DNA from: Oscillospiraceae bacterium
GTDB lineage: Bacteria > Bacillota > Clostridia > Oscillospirales > Oscillospiraceae
Assembly: GCA_015067725.1 (NCBI GenBank)
Contig: SVLX01000022.1
Coordinates: 1-39,951, forward strand
Direction: 5' to 3'
DNA length: 39,951 bases
Shown: positions 22,332 to 31,457 of the stretch, piece by piece
Numbering within the stretch: the first letter of the stretch is position 1
How the letters are laid out: the number at the start of each line of letters is the position of its first letter
The notes under the pieces: generated by a model
The model's input: the letters and a program-made list of their open reading frames with translations, nothing else
What the model was told of the DNA's origin: nothing
Database searches by the model: none
Made by a program: the position numbers and the translations under genes

Positions 22332-24422
22332 ATGGGTATTCGCGTTGGCATTGATTTGGGTACGACCTTCAGTGCCGTGGCCAAAATTGACCCCCGCACC
22401 GGTACGCCGGTGATCATCAAAAATAATGAGGACTCCCCCACCACGCCGTCGGTACTCTGTTTTGAGGCCGATGGTACCGTCCTTTATGGACAGGAGGCCA
22501 AGGATATGCAGCTCACCGGCGACACCAATACGGCCTCCTTCTTTAAGCGCAGTATGGGCCGAGCGGATTTCGCCGCCCCCATCCGGGGAAGAACTTATGA
22601 CGCCACGGAGCTGTCCTCAATTTTGCTGAAAAAGCTGGTGGCCGAGGCCGAAGGGCAGTGCGGCGAGAAGATTGATGCCGCCGTCATTACCGTCCCCGCC
22701 TACTTCACCTCCCTGGAGCGGGAGGCCACCATTGAAGCCGGCCGCAGAGCCGGTCTGGAGGTCATCGCCATCATCAACGAGCCCACGGCGGCGGCGCTGG
22801 CATATGGTTTACATAAAAGCGGAGCGGAGCAGACCGTCATGATTTACGATTTGGGCGGCGGCACATTTGACGTGACCCTTGCCCGGATCACCGACCAGAA
22901 AATCACCATCTTAGGCTCTGACGGCGACCATGAGCTGGGTGGCAAAGACTGGGACGACTGCATTGCCCGGTATCTCGCGGGGCAGTTCTATGAGCAGTTT
23001 GGCGAAGACCCGGCGGAAGATATGGCGGCGGTCAACTCCCTGCTGGTGACGGCGGAGAATGTAAAGAAACAGCTTTCCTCCCGGGAGCGGGTAGATGTCC
23101 CCGTCAGCTACCGGGGTAACCGGGCCATGATCACCGTCACCGAGGAAATTTTTGAGGAAATCACCGAATTCTTAATGGGCAATACCCGGGAAGTGGCGGA
23201 GCGACTGCTTCAGTCCGTGGAGCTGGGTTGGAACAACATTGACGGCGTGATTCTGGTTGGCGGCTCTACCCGCATGAAGATGATTCACAAGTTCGTCCGG
23301 CAGATGTGCGGCAAAGACCCCCTGACCGGTGTAAACGTGGACGAGGCCGTTGCTTTGGGTGCGGCGATTCGGGCCAACATGGATTTGGAAGAAGAACCGC
23401 GCCCCATGGGATTCCTCAGTGCAAAGAAGCGGGAAATGCCTGCCATCCGTGGAGCAAAGAAAGTCACCGATGCCACCGCCCATGCATTGGGCATGATTGC
23501 CATCAGCAAAGACGGCGAACGCTATGAAAACGGCATCATCATCCCCAAAAATTCTCCCATCCCCGCCGCCAACACCAGAGCATTCCAAATGCGGGTGCGG
23601 GACAAAAAGAGCGAGCTGGAGGTCTATGTCCTGCAGGGTCACCACCAAAGACCCCTGGACAACACCGTAACCAACAAGTATGTCATCACCAAAATCCAGA
23701 AGGTGGGCAGTGGCAAGAGCATCATTGACGTGACCTACGCCTATAACACCAATGGGGTAATCGAAGTCTCTGCCGTCCAGAAAGAGACGGGAAAGCAGCT
23801 CCCCATCCGGGTCGAGCCTGTGCCGGAGGACATGAGCTGGACCGACCGCTCCCCCAAGGAGAACAGTCAGGGCGCGGCACCTCAGGTGGAGGTCATTCTG
23901 GCCATGGATATGTCCGGCAGTATGTCCGGCACGCCGCTGAAAATGGCCAAGGAAGCGGCGGTGGAGAAGTTTGTCCGGGCCATGGATGCCGAAGTGGTTC
24001 GGGTGGGTCTGGTCATCTTTGCCGAGAAGACAGTCTGCGAGCTTCGCCCCACCGACGATTACCGGAAGGTCATTTCAACCATCGAAAAGCTGACCATTGG
24101 CAGAACTTATGGCTATGGCACATCCGCTCAGCCCTTTACCGAAGCCAGAGCCGCATTCTCCGGGGATGCGGATATGCGGTATATCGTGGTGCTCACCGAC
24201 GGTTGCTGGTCTCACGCCGACCGGGCGATTTCCGAGGCAAAAACTTGCCATCAGCAGGGGATTGAGGTCATGGCCCTGGGCTTTGGTGATGCGGACCATA
24301 ACTTCCTGAAGAAGATTGCGTCCACAGAGAAATTCGCCTCCCTGACGGATTTGTCCGGTTTGGGCGGCTCGTTCTCCAAAATTGCTCAGGTCATTGGAGA
24401 TGCGGGGATTACGCCGCTGTAA
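22332..24422 (+). CDS. Hsp70 fused to a von Willebrand factor A domain
   Basis: A 696-residue fusion from the ATG at 22332 after GGAGGA. Residues 1 to about 365 are an Hsp70 nucleotide-binding domain (VGIDLGTTFSAVA; IYDLGGGTFDV near 172; LVGGSTRMK near 309). About 400-510 is a substrate-binding beta domain (TDATAHALGMI, IIIPKNSPIPA, LQGHHQ). Instead of a lid, about 520-690 is a vWA domain with an intact metal site: DMSGSMSG (Asp 526, Ser 528, Ser 530), a Thr in GRTYGYGTS and VVLTDG. vWA domains bind protein partners through a Mg ion. The protein could capture clients with the Hsp70 part and a partner through the vWA part. It was probably duplicated from the previous gene's ancestor. Confidence 0.93.
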   Translation: MGIRVGIDLGTTFSAVAKIDPRTGTPVIIKNNEDSPTTPSVLCFEADGTVLYGQEAKDMQLTGDTNTASFFKRSMGRADFAAPIRGRTYDATELSSILLKKLVAEAEGQCGEKIDAAVITVPAYFTSLEREATIEAGRRAGLEVIAIINEPTAAALAYGLHKSGAEQTVMIYDLGGGTFDVTLARITDQKITILGSDGDHELGGKDWDDCIARYLAGQFYEQFGEDPAEDMAAVNSLLVTAENVKKQLSSRERVDVPVSYRGNRAMITVTEEIFEEITEFLMGNTREVAERLLQSVELGWNNIDGVILVGGSTRMKMIHKFVRQMCGKDPLTGVNVDEAVALGAAIRANMDLEEEPRPMGFLSAKKREMPAIRGAKKVTDATAHALGMIAISKDGERYENGIIIPKNSPIPAANTRAFQMRVRDKKSELEVYVLQGHHQRPLDNTVTNKYVITKIQKVGSGKSIIDVTYAYNTNGVIEVSAVQKETGKQLPIRVEPVPEDMSWTDRSPKENSQGAAPQVEVILAMDMSGSMSGTPLKMAKEAAVEKFVRAMDAEVVRVGLVIFAEKTVCELRPTDDYRKVISTIEKLTIGRTYGYGTSAQPFTEARAAFSGDADMRYIVVLTDGCWSHADRAISEAKTCHQQGIEVMALGFGDADHNFLKKIASTEKFASLTDLSGLGGSFSKIAQVIGDAGITPL

Positions 24423-24444
24423 TGGAGCATAGGAGGGAAAGGGA

Positions 24445-27400
24445 ATGACAGAAAACTGGTATATGATTCTGGAGCTGGAGTTTGACCCTCCGGTGCAGGA
24501 TGAAGCCATCATTGCCGCCAAAATTGACGAGAAGGCCAAATTCTGGGCGGCCAACTTCAATAACTTCAAGCTGGGCCCACAGTACCGGGCATGGCACCAG
24601 AATATCCCCCAGATTAAGAAGGACATGATTGGCCCGGACAACATTCGCCCCGAGCTGGCCAAAGATGCCTGCGACAAGGTCTATGGCCCGGTGGATAAGT
24701 TGCTGAAAACCATTGGCAAGAAGGGTTATATCACCGAAGACGAGGGCGATAAGCTGGCCGCCAAACTGAAGGTCAAGCCGGATTTGGTGCGCAAGCGGGT
24801 GCAGAAGCTGGGTCTGGAATGGCGTAAGGGCAGCGGCGAGAAGCACCAGAAGCTCTATGAGAAGTATTATAAGAGCAAGCCCCTGGGTGCTGCCAATTTT
24901 GACGGCATGGCACAGCTTTTGGCCTCCTTCCAGGTGGATAACCTCTATGACTTCCTCTATGCCGGGACAACCATCGACCCCAAAACCGCCCGGAATATGC
25001 CCTGTGACCGGTTGTTGGCCAGAAGTCAGGAGAAGAAGAAACAGGAATTCTCCGGTCATACCAGCGTTGCCGGCAGTGGCGCAAAGCTCTGCGGTCAGTG
25101 TGAGCTGATTTTCAAGACGGACGCAGAAAAGAAAAAATACGACGAATATCTGGAATATATGCGCCGGAAGAAGGTCTTCGACGAGATTAAGCAGATGGCC
25201 GACATCTCCGGGGCCATCTCTCCGGAAATTGGGGACGACTTCATCAGCCGGATGACCGAGATTCTCCGGGACAGAGATTTGGCTTCCGACTTGGTGGCGG
25301 CATTCTGTGCCGTGGAGAAGATTGCCTATGGGCGGGCAGACGACGGCAGGAAGTCTGCCAACATCAAGGTTTGCCGCTGTGGCTGTATTAACGATGTCTC
25401 CGATGGTCGTCAGGTCTGCCGGAGCTGCGGTATGCCTCTGGTGCTGACCTGCCCCAAGTGCGGCGCAAAAAGCGATGCCAATGTGCGGGTCTGTAAATGC
25501 GGATTCCCCTTTGAAAACATCGACAAGGCCAAGGCCCTGTGCGATTTGGCGGAGAGTGCCATGGGCGCGCTGGATTTTGCCGCAGCGAAACTGCACCTCC
25601 GGGATGCCGAGTCCTATTGGCCAGGCATTCCCAAGGCTGCGGAACTGAAGCGGCGGCTGACGGACTATGAGAGCCGGGTGGGCACAGAGGTCAGCAAAAT
25701 GCGAAAGGCCATGTCTGAGCGGCGGTTTTACGAAGCCCAGCGGCAGTATCAGAGCATTTGCCGCCTCTTTCCCGGCTACAAAGATGCAGAAATGGAGAAC
25801 CAGTGCACGCAGGCGGTGCGCAGTGCCCAGGCCCTGTTTGTGAAAGCCCAGTCCTCCGGACAGGAGCGGGAAGTGCTGGAGCTGTGCGCCCAAGCCTATG
25901 AGCTGTGCGCCGACCTGCCCGGAGTCAAGGACTTGATGGGTCGCTATCCCCCCGCACCGGTCACCGGCTTCTCCGTTGCCGCCAATCCCAATACCCGGGT
26001 GAATCTCATCTCCTGGCGTGGGAGCAGTGAGGATAAGTCTCTGCGGTATGTGCTGGTGCGCAGTGAAAGCGGCTGGGTACAGCACGTCTCCGATGGAGAA
26101 ATCCTCTACCGGGGCAGTGCCGACAATTACTGCGACAAGGACATTAAACCCGGCACGGTATACTATTATAATGTCTTCGCTGACCGGGCGGGGGTCTACT
26201 CCAAGGGCGCACAGGGCGAGATGCGGGAGGTCATTAACCTCTTTGAAATCGGCGCCCTGACCGCCACACCCGGCAACGAGACGGTCAACCTGTCCTGGGA
26301 GACTCTGCCCAGAGGAGCAACGGCAGAAATTTACCTGCTGGGCACAAACCATACTGAGCGGCTTCTGGCCTCCGTCTCCTCTGACGGGTATTTGGCCCGG
26401 AATCTGCCCAACGGCACACCCTGCCGGTTTAAGGTTGCGCTGGCATATACCATCGGCGGTAAGCGGCGGGTGACCAGAGGTGTTGTATCTCCCTCCATTA
26501 CCCCGGAGAAGCCTGCCGATCCCATTGATACCGTCCGGGTAAAGCCGGGTCAGGGCGATGACTTTGATCTCATCTGGTATCAGGAGGACAATCTGGAGGT
26601 GCGGCTCTACGGCAGCAAGCAGAAGCCCCGCCACCAGTGCGGTGATGTGGTAGCCGTGAGCACACTGGAGCAGGAGATGCGCTTGCTCCAAACCAAACCC
26701 CTGTCCGCTGCCACCCGGCAGACCTTAGCCCCGGGGGAAAAGGGACTGACCATCACCTATCCCTCCACGGAGATGCTCTATGTTGCCCCCGTGGTCATCA
26801 AGAGCGGCTCTGCTACATTCGGCGCGCTGGCCAGAGTGGTCAAGGGCGAGACCGTGACCATCAAAGATGCCTTCGCCGCCAATGGTCAGCTCAATATCCT
26901 CATTGACCCGCCCAGGAATGCCTCCGGTTTTTTGGTGCTCTACCGCCATGACCGTTTCCCCGGCGAGCTGTCCGATACCGGCTGTACCAGAAAGTACATC
27001 CCCATGGGACAATACAAGCTGACCGACTCTCTGGTGATTCCCCAGCTCACAAGCCAGAAATACTACCTGAGTGTCTTTGCCGAATTCCGCCGGGACGGAG
27101 ACAAGGACTATTCCCCCGGCACGGACCGGCTCTTTGACAATGCCCCCAAGGCCAACATCACTTACTCCCTCACCTACCGCAAGCCCTTATTTGGGGCAAA
27201 GGAGTTGATTCTCAAGTTTACCGCCGATACCCGGCAATTCCGGCTCCCGGAGATTGATGTGATGTCCCGAATCGGCTCTGTGCCCATGTTCAAAAATGCG
27301 GCCAACCTGATTCAGACCATCCCTGCCCAGCCGGTGGATGGGGAGCTGACGGTGAATATCCCCATGACCCCCGGCAAAAACACCTATATCAAAGCATTCT

Positions 27401-27471
27401 TCCACAATGAAGCAGACGCCACCGGTGCTCAGCTCCGCCTGCAGTCCGGCTCGTCTCACCAAATCACATAG
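24445..27471 (+). CDS. Large scaffold: divergent J-like modules, zinc ribbons, helical repeats, FN3 domains
   Basis: A 1008-residue cytosolic protein after AGGAGG, 22 nt behind the Hsp70-vWA gene. Residues 1 to about 70 (WYMILELEFDPPVQDEAII, later KAKFWAANFNNF) resemble the start of a J domain. About 160-250 (NLYDFLYAG to KTDAEKKKYDEYLEYM) resembles the frame of another, ending like the last J helix; the HPD tripeptide is absent in both. Two to three zinc ribbons follow at about 309-355 (CRCGC, CRSCG, CPKCG, CKCG). About 357-500 is TPR-like helical sequence (LDFAAAKLHLRDAESYWPG; RFYEAQRQYQSICRLFPG). Two fibronectin-III-like domains lie at about 505-695 and further beta-rich domains reach the end. 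It is probably the adaptor linking Hsp70s to targets. Confidence 0.75.
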   Translation: MTENWYMILELEFDPPVQDEAIIAAKIDEKAKFWAANFNNFKLGPQYRAWHQNIPQIKKDMIGPDNIRPELAKDACDKVYGPVDKLLKTIGKKGYITEDEGDKLAAKLKVKPDLVRKRVQKLGLEWRKGSGEKHQKLYEKYYKSKPLGAANFDGMAQLLASFQVDNLYDFLYAGTTIDPKTARNMPCDRLLARSQEKKKQEFSGHTSVAGSGAKLCGQCELIFKTDAEKKKYDEYLEYMRRKKVFDEIKQMADISGAISPEIGDDFISRMTEILRDRDLASDLVAAFCAVEKIAYGRADDGRKSANIKVCRCGCINDVSDGRQVCRSCGMPLVLTCPKCGAKSDANVRVCKCGFPFENIDKAKALCDLAESAMGALDFAAAKLHLRDAESYWPGIPKAAELKRRLTDYESRVGTEVSKMRKAMSERRFYEAQRQYQSICRLFPGYKDAEMENQCTQAVRSAQALFVKAQSSGQEREVLELCAQAYELCADLPGVKDLMGRYPPAPVTGFSVAANPNTRVNLISWRGSSEDKSLRYVLVRSESGWVQHVSDGEILYRGSADNYCDKDIKPGTVYYYNVFADRAGVYSKGAQGEMREVINLFEIGALTATPGNETVNLSWETLPRGATAEIYLLGTNHTERLLASVSSDGYLARNLPNGTPCRFKVALAYTIGGKRRVTRGVVSPSITPEKPADPIDTVRVKPGQGDDFDLIWYQEDNLEVRLYGSKQKPRHQCGDVVAVSTLEQEMRLLQTKPLSAATRQTLAPGEKGLTITYPSTEMLYVAPVVIKSGSATFGALARVVKGETVTIKDAFAANGQLNILIDPPRNASGFLVLYRHDRFPGELSDTGCTRKYIPMGQYKLTDSLVIPQLTSQKYYLSVFAEFRRDGDKDYSPGTDRLFDNAPKANITYSLTYRKPLFGAKELILKFTADTRQFRLPEIDVMSRIGSVPMFKNAANLIQTIPAQPVDGELTVNIPMTPGKNTYIKAFFHNEADATGAQLRLQSGSSHQIT

Positions 27472-27481
27472 GAGGTAAGCT

Positions 27482-28678
27482 ATGCCCCGGATAAACTTTA
27501 TCTGTCCCTACTGCTTTGAGCGGAGAAAAATCTCTGAGGTGCAGTTCCGTTGCACCAACCGCCGCTGTAAGGACTTTGACGATGTGGAAATTACCCGCTA
27601 TGAAAACGGTAACCTGAGCCTGCCCAAACAGGGAAAGCGCACCTTTACCCCCGCCGGGCGGCTGAAGGCTTCTGCCGACTGCCCGGAATGCGGCAACAAG
27701 ACCTATAAGCGCATCTGCCCCGCCTGCCACAATGAACTGCCCGACAGTACACTGGACGGCGAGGACATGATCATCTCCATTGTGGGTGGCCGTGCCTCCG
27801 GCAAGAGCCACTTTGTGGGTATTCTGATTGAAGAACTGATTAAGCGGATTGCCCCCGCCTTTGGCGGTGCGCTGGAAGGCTTTGCCGACAGCTACACCCG
27901 CTGGCAGACCGGCTTCTATAAACACCTGTACATGGACGGGGTGAAGCTGGAGTTGACCCGGAGTTCTCTGCAGGGTCCGGACAACGGTGCATACCGTCCC
28001 CTGATTTTCAAGCTGAAACTGCCGGAGAAAAGGCTCTTTGGTTCCGGCATCAAGAGCTTCACCTTCGTCTTCTTTGACACCGCCGGTGAAGATCTCAACG
28101 ATGAAGACACCATGAGCACCGTCAATAAGTACATCTGCAAGTCCGCCGGCATCATCTTCCTCTTAGACCCGGTGCAGATTGCCGCCGTGGCCAACCAGTT
28201 GGACCAGACCGTTGCCCAGAGAGCGGCGGCCATCGACTGGCGTTCGGCTTCTCAGTCTGACGACATCATGACCAGAGTCTCCCGGCTGATTCGCAAGGAT
28301 CAGGGGCTGAAGGAAGATGAGAAGATTAAGATTCCCGTGGCGGCGGTCTTCTCCAAGTTTGACGTGATTGAGCCTCTTGTTCCCGTGGGTTGTGCCATTC
28401 GGGAGATGAGCCCCCACTGTGGCGTGGGTCGCTTCGACATGACCGACTGGAACAATGTCAATGGTGAGGTGCAGGGTCTGCTGGATGCCTGGGACGCCAC
28501 GGCCTTTACCTCTCAGCTCAGCGCCAATTATGCCACTTACTCCTATTTCGCCGTCTCTGCTCTGGGCCTCAACAACAACCCCACCGCCGACGGACGAATC
28601 TCCCGTCCCCGCCCTCACCGGATTGAAGACCCGGTGCTGTGGCTCTTGAAGGAGAATAAGGTTATCCCCGCCAAGTAA
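27482..28678 (+). CDS. Soluble zinc-ribbon GTPase (double-GTPase-like)
   Basis: A 398-residue protein after AGGAGG, 10 nt behind the scaffold gene. The N-terminus has two zinc-binding pairs of pairs (CPYC at 8-11 with CTNRRC 24-29; CPEC 67-70 with CPAC 79-82). The GTPase domain has Walker A GGRASGKS (102-109), G3 FFDTAGED (197-204), an IIFLLDP strand (224-230) and SKFD (291-294) in place of NKxD. It has no membrane span, unlike the two other GTPases of the locus, to which it is only distantly related. It fits the double-GTPase type families that pair with GAP1-like proteins, which is what the next gene encodes. Confidence 0.83.
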   Translation: MPRINFICPYCFERRKISEVQFRCTNRRCKDFDDVEITRYENGNLSLPKQGKRTFTPAGRLKASADCPECGNKTYKRICPACHNELPDSTLDGEDMIISIVGGRASGKSHFVGILIEELIKRIAPAFGGALEGFADSYTRWQTGFYKHLYMDGVKLELTRSSLQGPDNGAYRPLIFKLKLPEKRLFGSGIKSFTFVFFDTAGEDLNDEDTMSTVNKYICKSAGIIFLLDPVQIAAVANQLDQTVAQRAAAIDWRSASQSDDIMTRVSRLIRKDQGLKEDEKIKIPVAAVFSKFDVIEPLVPVGCAIREMSPHCGVGRFDMTDWNNVNGEVQGLLDAWDATAFTSQLSANYATYSYFAVSALGLNNNPTADGRISRPRPHRIEDPVLWLLKENKVIPAK

Positions 28679-28729
28679 GCCGGGGAAATACTGTACAACA
28701 GACTCTTTTATGGAAAGAGGTGCAACAAG

Positions 28730-31363
28730 ATGAGTGTACACCAAATCATCTATACTTCCTGTAAACGAGGCATCCGGGGTGTCAACGACGGCCAGCAGAT
28801 TTTCTCCCATGATGAAGCTTTCCCCGAGGGGACGCTGGAGCAGGTCAAGGGGCTGTTCACCTACATTATGCCCGCCTTAGCGCCGGGACTGGTCATGACT
28901 GAGGAATTGGCGACCACTATGCCGCAGGCGTTTATCTACCGCAGGCTGTCCACGGGTCATTGCGCACTGGCCCTGAATACTTATCTGGGTCGGGACTATA
29001 TGGGCTTTGCCGGACGATTCGGCAACCAGCTCAGTCATGTTTTCCTCTTTGACCCGGAGGATACCGACCTCTATCCCTGTGAATTCTATGGGAGCGGTAT
29101 GCTCCGCAGTCGCATGGAATTTGAGGAGGTCAATAACCCTGACCAGCCCGCTTATCTGCCCGCCCCCAGTCTGATTCCCGGCTACCGGGTGGATATAGAC
29201 GCAGTGACGGAGTTTCTTGCCGAAGACGGGCGCATGGAAATCTACCAGAATATGCTCTGGGCCATGCTGGCCTTTGAAAGCCACCGGAAGCGGGTCGTTA
29301 TCTGCGACCAGCCGGAGAATATCATCCTCTGGATTGCGGCGCTCCAATTTGCCCTGCCCCGGAAGATGGCTCTGGGCATTAACTTCACCACCTATGAATA
29401 TGACCCGGCACTGTCCGAGTCTCAGGTCTGCGGTGTCCACCCCGACGGCACCCGCTTTGACGAAGAAAGCGCCCAGCGGCACTTCACCTTTAACCTGCTG
29501 ACCGGTGCTTGCCCCGATTTCCCCAAAGAGCCGGAATTCGTGGAATTCATCGATACGGCCATGTCCTTCTCGTATGACAGCATGAAGGATTTCCACGCCT
29601 TCCTGGAAAAGAGCGGCTATGACAAAGCCGATGAGGGGATTTATGATGCCTATGCCCTGTATACCCTGCTGTCCGATGGTCTGGCGGGAACAAGCGAAAA
29701 TGTGGTTCGGCAGGCTCTGCGTTTCGCCCGGGAACATGGCGATGAATCCACCCGCAAGGCCCTGCTGGATTGCCTGCTGAACAATGCCAACTTCCTGTTC
29801 AGAGCCACACCGGAGACCTTCCTGCTGTCCAGCGAGTATATTGCCGAATGCGCAGCGCTTCTCAGCGGCGAGCAGCGGCAGACGGTGCAGGATTTGATGG
29901 TGGACCGGCTGCTCTATGGCTGTCTGGAGGACGCCGCCTATACCGAAGATGCCTTCAACGAGAACTTCAAGCAGGTGGAGGCGGTCTGTCAGCGCTGTTC
30001 CATTGGGCTTTGCACCGAGTTGATGGCGCCTTATAACCGGGATAAGCTCTTTAGCGTTCTGGGCAAATCCGCAGAGCCGTGGAAAGCCACAGCGGTGCTC
30101 CATATCCTCCGGGAATATGTCCGGGAGCAGAAATTTGGAGCAGAGGCCATGGAATATGGCGGCAATGTGGGGCAGATTTATGCCGGACTCATCACCGCCC
30201 GGCTGGGTGCGTCCATGGAAAGCGGACTGACGTTGGCCAGAGAGCTGCTGGAAAGCTACGCCGACCAGCCGGAACACATGACCCGGCTGATGCTGTGCTG
30301 TGACCAGACGCTGACTGCCGCCGGGCTTGCCCCGGAGCTCCGGGGATGGCTGTGGGCGGAATTTACCAACATGGTCTGCGCCCTGAAGCTGGCCACCAAG
30401 GCTTGGCCAGTGCTGGCGAGAGTGGGCATGAACCCGCAGTGCATGGCCATTTATGAAAAAGCCATGGCCATGAGCCGCAGTGCCGGAGAGATGTGCCGGG
30501 TTTATGAGGATATGCTGGACCTGATTCGGCAGTATCCTGCCCTGGATGAACTGACCGAAACGGTGGCGCAACAGTACAACGCCCGGTTGCTGGATGCCCC
30601 CCAGCGGGAAAGATATCCCCATCAGGTGGCCCTCTACCGGCAAGCCACTGCCTCCGGAGGAAGAGTATTGCTCCCCGGCAAGAATCTCTTTGAACTGGAG
30701 CAGGAGTTGCTCGCCCCGGTGAGTCCCGGCAGGCTGGACGATGAGGAATGGCGGCTCTGCCAGCGGATGTATCAGTATGACGTGGCAGTGGGGTTGAAAA
30801 TTCCCAAGAAACTGCTGCTGATTCAGATGGGCATGACCTTTGAATCCGCCAAACGGGAACGGGAACTGGTCAGCGGTCTGGAGTCCGTTTTGCGCAGTGC
30901 GGGAAAAGAATACCTGGATTTGACGGAAATGAGCAGTCAGTCCGCAGGCGGCTATCTGGAATGGATCACCCCCCACTATACCGAGCTTTGCCAGACCTAT
31001 GAGACCATGGAGAAGGTCTTCTGCTTCCATCAGATGGACGGCGGGCAATGCGAGCAATTCTTCCTGGATGCCCTGCGGGATTACATGAAAGACAGCAAAC
31101 GGGATAACCGGGCGCTGGTGGATTTCCTGGGCGTATGTCTGGAGCGGGGCGGCAGAAATCTGATTCGGGAGCTGACCAAACTGGTCAAGAAGCTGAACAA
31201 AGGTCGTCAGGAAGAGCTGAACGAAGCCATGGAAGAAGTCTGGGGCGCGGAAGGCAGTCTGATGGCCCTGTGGCAGGATGTCATGGAGGAAGTTCAATCC
31301 CCCAGTGCGTTCCAGGAGAAAATGGCAGGTCTCTTCCGCAGAAAGAACAAAGACCGGGACTAA
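28730..31363 (+). CDS. GAP1-like GTPase-associated protein
   Basis: An 877-residue soluble protein; the ATG follows AGAGGTG by 8 nt. The N-terminal about 210 residues match my memory of the GAP1-N2 domain (GTPase-associated protein 1): a start VHQIIYTSCKRGIRGVNDGQ, then IYRRLSTG, and AGRFGNQLSHVFLF. This is followed by a mixed middle part (QNMLWAMLAFESHRKRVVIC; GINFTTYEYD) and a long alpha-helical C-terminal two thirds (about 250-877) without recognisable repeats. GAP1 proteins are known only from genomic association with double-GTPases and are thought to act with them as regulators or effectors. That the name implies GTPase activation is not shown. It directly follows the soluble GTPase here. 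Confidence 0.75.
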   Translation: MSVHQIIYTSCKRGIRGVNDGQQIFSHDEAFPEGTLEQVKGLFTYIMPALAPGLVMTEELATTMPQAFIYRRLSTGHCALALNTYLGRDYMGFAGRFGNQLSHVFLFDPEDTDLYPCEFYGSGMLRSRMEFEEVNNPDQPAYLPAPSLIPGYRVDIDAVTEFLAEDGRMEIYQNMLWAMLAFESHRKRVVICDQPENIILWIAALQFALPRKMALGINFTTYEYDPALSESQVCGVHPDGTRFDEESAQRHFTFNLLTGACPDFPKEPEFVEFIDTAMSFSYDSMKDFHAFLEKSGYDKADEGIYDAYALYTLLSDGLAGTSENVVRQALRFAREHGDESTRKALLDCLLNNANFLFRATPETFLLSSEYIAECAALLSGEQRQTVQDLMVDRLLYGCLEDAAYTEDAFNENFKQVEAVCQRCSIGLCTELMAPYNRDKLFSVLGKSAEPWKATAVLHILREYVREQKFGAEAMEYGGNVGQIYAGLITARLGASMESGLTLARELLESYADQPEHMTRLMLCCDQTLTAAGLAPELRGWLWAEFTNMVCALKLATKAWPVLARVGMNPQCMAIYEKAMAMSRSAGEMCRVYEDMLDLIRQYPALDELTETVAQQYNARLLDAPQRERYPHQVALYRQATASGGRVLLPGKNLFELEQELLAPVSPGRLDDEEWRLCQRMYQYDVAVGLKIPKKLLLIQMGMTFESAKRERELVSGLESVLRSAGKEYLDLTEMSSQSAGGYLEWITPHYTELCQTYETMEKVFCFHQMDGGQCEQFFLDALRDYMKDSKRDNRALVDFLGVCLERGGRNLIRELTKLVKKLNKGRQEELNEAMEEVWGAEGSLMALWQDVMEEVQSPSAFQEKMAGLFRRKNKDRD

Positions 31364-31393
31364 CGCACCATCCCCGGTTCAACCGACAATTCC

Positions 31394-31426
31394 TCAGGGA
31401 GCGGATACCCCATAGCTGCTCCCTGA
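31394..31426 (+). other. Intercistronic hairpin
   Basis: TCAGGGAGC (31394-31402) pairs perfectly with GCTCCCTGA (31418-31426), loop 15 nt, in the 94-nt gap before the transglutaminase gene. No U-run follows, so it is more likely an RNA stability or processing element than a terminator. Confidence 0.55.
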
Positions 31427-31457
31427 CCTGCACGGGAAATGAAAGGAGTGACCCGCC

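Noticed and set aside
20396..31297. Minus-strand open frames of 553, 760 and 806 codons across the Hsp70, scaffold and GAP1-like genes
   Set aside because: Mirror frames of strongly supported plus-strand genes; no motif, promoter or ribosome site was found for them.
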